64,000 bases of DNA from Branchiostoma floridae (taxonomy: Eukaryota > Chordata > Leptocardii > Amphioxiformes > Branchiostomatidae), in contig NC_049982.1 in the NCBI RefSeq assembly GCF_000003815.2, positions 12,823,211-12,887,210 of the forward strand, in the 5' to 3' direction. The notes beneath the pieces were generated by a model. That model searched no databases. It saw only the letters and a program-made list of their open reading frames with translations, and was not told the DNA's origin. This document shows, piece after piece, positions 60,740 to 64,000 of the stretch (the stretch's first letter is position 1; every line of letters begins with the position of its first letter). The position numbers were made by a program, and so were the translations under genes.

Positions 60740-61650
60740 GGCGAATCTTCTCCTCCTCCTCAGGCTACTTTCAAATCGTTTCATCTCTGCATTTTTGACC
60801 AAATTTGGCACAGGGGTAGAGTATAGAAATTTAAAATTATATCATGACCAACTTTAAACTAGAAATTTATACCACCCGTGCGCTGGTAGCATAACCTTTG
60901 GACCTGGCATTTGGTATATGAGTGCCTTGGACATCTGCCTATAAGATTTTGATACTAGTTTAATTTTTTGGCATAAAGGAAATCAAAATGCTTAATTTGC
61001 AATTTTCGGTCATTGTATGACCAAATATGTACATCCACGCCTCTTTCGCTATGATATTACACCGTAGTGATTTTTAACATGCCCATAGAACTATTAACAA
61101 CTGTGATATACATTTTAGACCAAAAAGCACATTGATGGCCACTGTGCTCTGGTATTATAATCAGATGATCTGCAACTTGGTACAGGAATACCTAGGACCT
61201 TTATTCGCAGGAACTATGCACTTTTTGGCATACGCTTCTTTAGAATGATGTATTTGAAGATTCTAGGCCATTTTAGATCCATAAAGTACAAGTTGGTCTT
61301 CTGTACCCTGGTATTTCAGCCAGGTGGCCTAAGAAGGTACGGGCATGCCTAAGACATCTGCTTACAGGACGTTATTATTCATATTTTGGCATGCGCTATC
61401 CAAGAATGGTTTATTTGGATAATTTAGACAAAAATATGTAATCTGACATTGTTCATTCATGCAGGGGAACATCTGAATTCACTTGAAGACAAGATTTACT
61501 ATGCAAAATTCAATTTTGTGAGCAGAAGTGTTTCTGATTCATTTCAAATGTGGGAACTACTAAAAGAGAACATTCTCGGACGGGGTTGTTTTTCTTTAAC
61601 TTCAATTTTGCACTTTCTTAGAGGAATTGTTTTCAAACCGGTCCATTTCA
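60740..61650 (+). repeat. Degenerate array of a dispersed repeat sub-unit
   Basis: Similar phrases recur. GCCTTGGACATCTGCCTATA then TTTTTTGGCAT is near 60931; ACCTAGGACCTTTATTCGCA then CTTTTTGGCAT is near 61191; GCCTAAGACATCTGCTTACA then ATATTTTGGCAT is near 61347. Spacing is irregular (about 260 and 156 bp). It is non-coding and looks like an old, internally repetitive element downstream of the receptor. Confidence 0.5.
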
Positions 61651-62468
61651 ACTAGGAATGCCACCAGAAAAGTCCATTTCCAATAGAGGGTGACTTTTCA
61701 AAATTCATTTTTGGAGCAGTTTATTTTTGCATGAGGAGGGAAAAGGGTAAAATATGCTGTATTGCTCGCAAATGTTGCCTGTCTATTGTTTACAAATATT
61801 GTTTTAGTGGCCAATAATGGGAGCGTAGTATCTTATCAGTTGCCGTTTAGAGCAATGACTTACAACGATGTTATCTGTACCCATGACTGTTGCTGTTGAG
61901 AACACCTATTGATGGATGGCTGTCATTTTGTATGAAGTGTATTGCAGGTTAACGTCAGTTTGTGTAAGTGCCTGAGTTATAGATCTGTTGGATTCTAGTC
62001 AGAAATGTAACTTTGAGTATCAGAGATATTTGAGTATAGTTTGTGAATATTTTTTGTTATTGTAATCACCATGACATTTAAGGTTACATGGTAATTGTTA
62101 AGTATCAACTCGTAACTGTAGGGTATCTATGTGCTGCAACTGTGGAGATATTCGTACAGTTTAGACTTCAATTTGATCATGTAGGCAAAATGTACGTTTC
62201 TGTATACGTATCAACTATCACAAGGGGCACAGAACAGCTGCTTGCCTTCAGGGGCTACAGATCGTCTTTGATGTACAGATGAGTTCGATATTGTCGCTAC
62301 AGGTAATCCGTGTCAAATGTGCGTGTTATGGAGTAAAGTTGACAAGAACGTAAAAAGTCGGTTTAATCTTTCTTGTCAGATTGGAAAATTTGGAGGCTGG
62401 CGATCTGCATTTACCGCAATTGTCAGCTTCCTAGTTTAAGCATATCACATTCCCATTTAGATTTTTCT
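61651..62468. other. Non-coding DNA, no gene seen
   Basis: AT-rich sequence without a supportable exon, RNA gene or repeat. Confidence 0.5.

Positions 62469-62524
<56 letters not shown>
62469..62524. repeat. (AATC)14 microsatellite
   Basis: Fourteen uninterrupted AATC units. Perfect repeats of this length are usually polymorphic. Translations reading (NQSI)n across it are artefacts. Confidence 0.97.
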
Positions 62525-62574
62525 CGTGAAAAGGAACATTTATGACAAAGCGTACATGTAGCTTGGAGAAGCAT

Positions 62575-62760
62575 TGAGTTTGCTTGTTTGTTTATTTATT
62601 TTCAAACGCCTGGGTAGCCTATTCAGTTTAGAGAAACTGGTTTTCAGTAGGACCCAGTATTTACATACAAAGAAATGAAAGCATGTTACAAAGAAAATAA
62701 ATAGACATTACACTTCGGAACATATAAATACAAATGAAACATTGAAACGGCTGACAAATC
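62575..62760 (-). mobile_element. Probable reverse-oriented LINE 3' tail
   Basis: On the minus strand the sequence ends GTTTGAAAATAAATAAACAA followed by ACAAGCAAACTC, a short UTR with a mixed AAAT/AAAC tail as in truncated CR1/L2-type elements. No coding portion is recognised. Confidence 0.35.
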
Positions 62761-64000
62761 AAAGTACTCCGAGGAGTACTCAGTCTTCCTTAACGTGAGT
62801 AGTTTTGGCATCTACAGCGTTACTGTCATTATCAGATTTGACTGGGAAGCCGAGGTAAGTATGGTCTGAGGAGACAACTTGTGAAGAACCTTCTGAGGGT
62901 TAAAACCGATCGCGATTATTATCAATACTGTATCAATTATTTCCTATCGATTCAAGTGGTCCATCAGCAATATAATCCAACTGTTCGGCACATGTGCTCT
63001 CAATCATACTTTTATGACAGAAATAACCTTATAAGACGAATTTCAAAAGGCAGTCATTCTGCTAATTCTGTACAATCAGAGCGACTGGGCCCTGGATTAT
63101 AGATTTTTCCATCAAGTCACTCCCAGAAAATATTTAAAGAATACACATGAAAAATAGCTTGTCATTCATGAATTGCCGATTACGTTACGTAAAGGAATAA
63201 TCTATCGCCTCATCGGTCAATAAATATAAAAGCTTTCTAAGCTGAGAGCAGTCACTGCGGTAAATATAGTACTTAAATGATTTTCCTACATACAAGATTC
63301 TCATGGCAATGTACTTTCAATGTGACGGAGCTTGATTAGTAATGTCAAATTATGCATCATAAGTATCCAAAGTAAAGTGTCAATACAAAACTGCACCACA
63401 GGCTGCGTAATGCGACTTCGTGCTATTGTAAATGGAGTGTAAAGCGAGGCCTAACCTATTGATAGTCTCAGCAATGGTAGCCGAACTGTGTTACTAGAAT
63501 CCTGAATCAAATTGTACACATCGTCGGTTGCAGTATGCGATGATCGATGTGGTATTCATGCGATGCTAAGCGGATTATTCTCCATCTTTTTCTACTCTGT
63601 GCCATTACGTGATGTCTACAGTAGCTTTGGTACTCCTTTGGCACGCTTTCAGCTTTCTATCAGTTTAAAAGCCCAGGAATCTATGGACTCAGAAAAGGTA
63701 TACTTTATGAGCAGTTAGCTATAACTATACGACGATTTCCTTGATAAGTGTTATAATCGATATTTCTGCACAGTGGTCACACTGGTGCTTCAACCATTGT
63801 AGGTTACCTTTTGACCTTGAAACCCGTCTGCAAATACCATCGTGCTTTTCGGACTACTAAACCAGTGATTCCTAATGCAAGTGAGAATATTGGGGGCACC
63901 ATGCTTCATAAGATGAAGCAATTTCACAAGGAAAGTCTTCGAGATATCCATATGCTATGTAAATCCATTCTCTATTACCAAACAACACACTTCATATCAA
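62761..64000. other. Non-coding DNA, no gene seen
   Basis: AT-rich sequence to the window end. Short open frames without domains; nothing supportable. Confidence 0.5.

Overview
This window looks like gene-poor nuclear DNA from a cephalochordate (amphioxus, Branchiostoma-type). The evidence is one intact, single-exon, D1-type dopamine receptor gene of invertebrate-chordate character, a decayed CR1/L2-type LINE, many short inverted-repeat (MITE-like) transposons, dispersed families built from sub-repeats, (TG)n/(AATC)n microsatellites and a scaffold gap of N. There are no bacterial-style operons, CRISPR arrays or convincing tRNA/rRNA genes. The species call is inference; nothing was searched.

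Layout. 1-9.2 kb: non-coding, with two fold-back MITEs (2293-2528 and 3727-3959). 9.2-10.46 kb: a terminal-inverted-repeat (TIR) element whose ends recur in a much shorter relative at 53.72-53.98 kb. 10.5-28.4 kb: essentially empty AT-rich DNA with small hairpins, short tandem duplications and a probable LINE 3' tail at 19.7 kb. 28.4-40 kb: a repeat-rich zone holding at least five clear members of one dispersed family made of ~165-bp sub-units, a TTAA-flanked TIR element (29251-29951), a palindromic element with an 8-bp target-site duplication containing the assembly gap (30079-30893), a tRNA-like SINE remnant, a (CG)n(TG)n tract and two long TG-rich microsatellite arrays. 40-50.8 kb: mostly featureless. 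50.9-53.66 kb: a 5'-truncated, twice-frameshifted LINE with its reverse transcriptase core, a 3' hairpin and an (AAAT)n tail. 55.35-55.51 kb: a cluster of adjacent, nearly perfect palindromes. 58.7-60.0 kb: the dopamine D1-like receptor gene, with a strong 3' splice site just before the start codon and an in-frame 26-codon open extension after its TGA stop. 60.7-61.6 kb: a degenerate repeat array. 62-64 kb: an (AATC)14 microsatellite, a probable reverse-oriented LINE tail and unremarkable sequence.

Only one functional protein gene is supported: a catecholamine-sensing, probably Gs-coupled GPCR. The other recognisable coding sequence is dead LINE ORF2. The long gene-free stretch upstream of the receptor is the natural place for its cis-regulatory elements, but none can be identified by eye. 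No clearly new multi-gene system is visible. The most interesting items are the receptor's C-terminal stop/extension, its glutamate at position 7.39, the palindrome-caused assembly gap and the 55.4-kb palindrome cluster.
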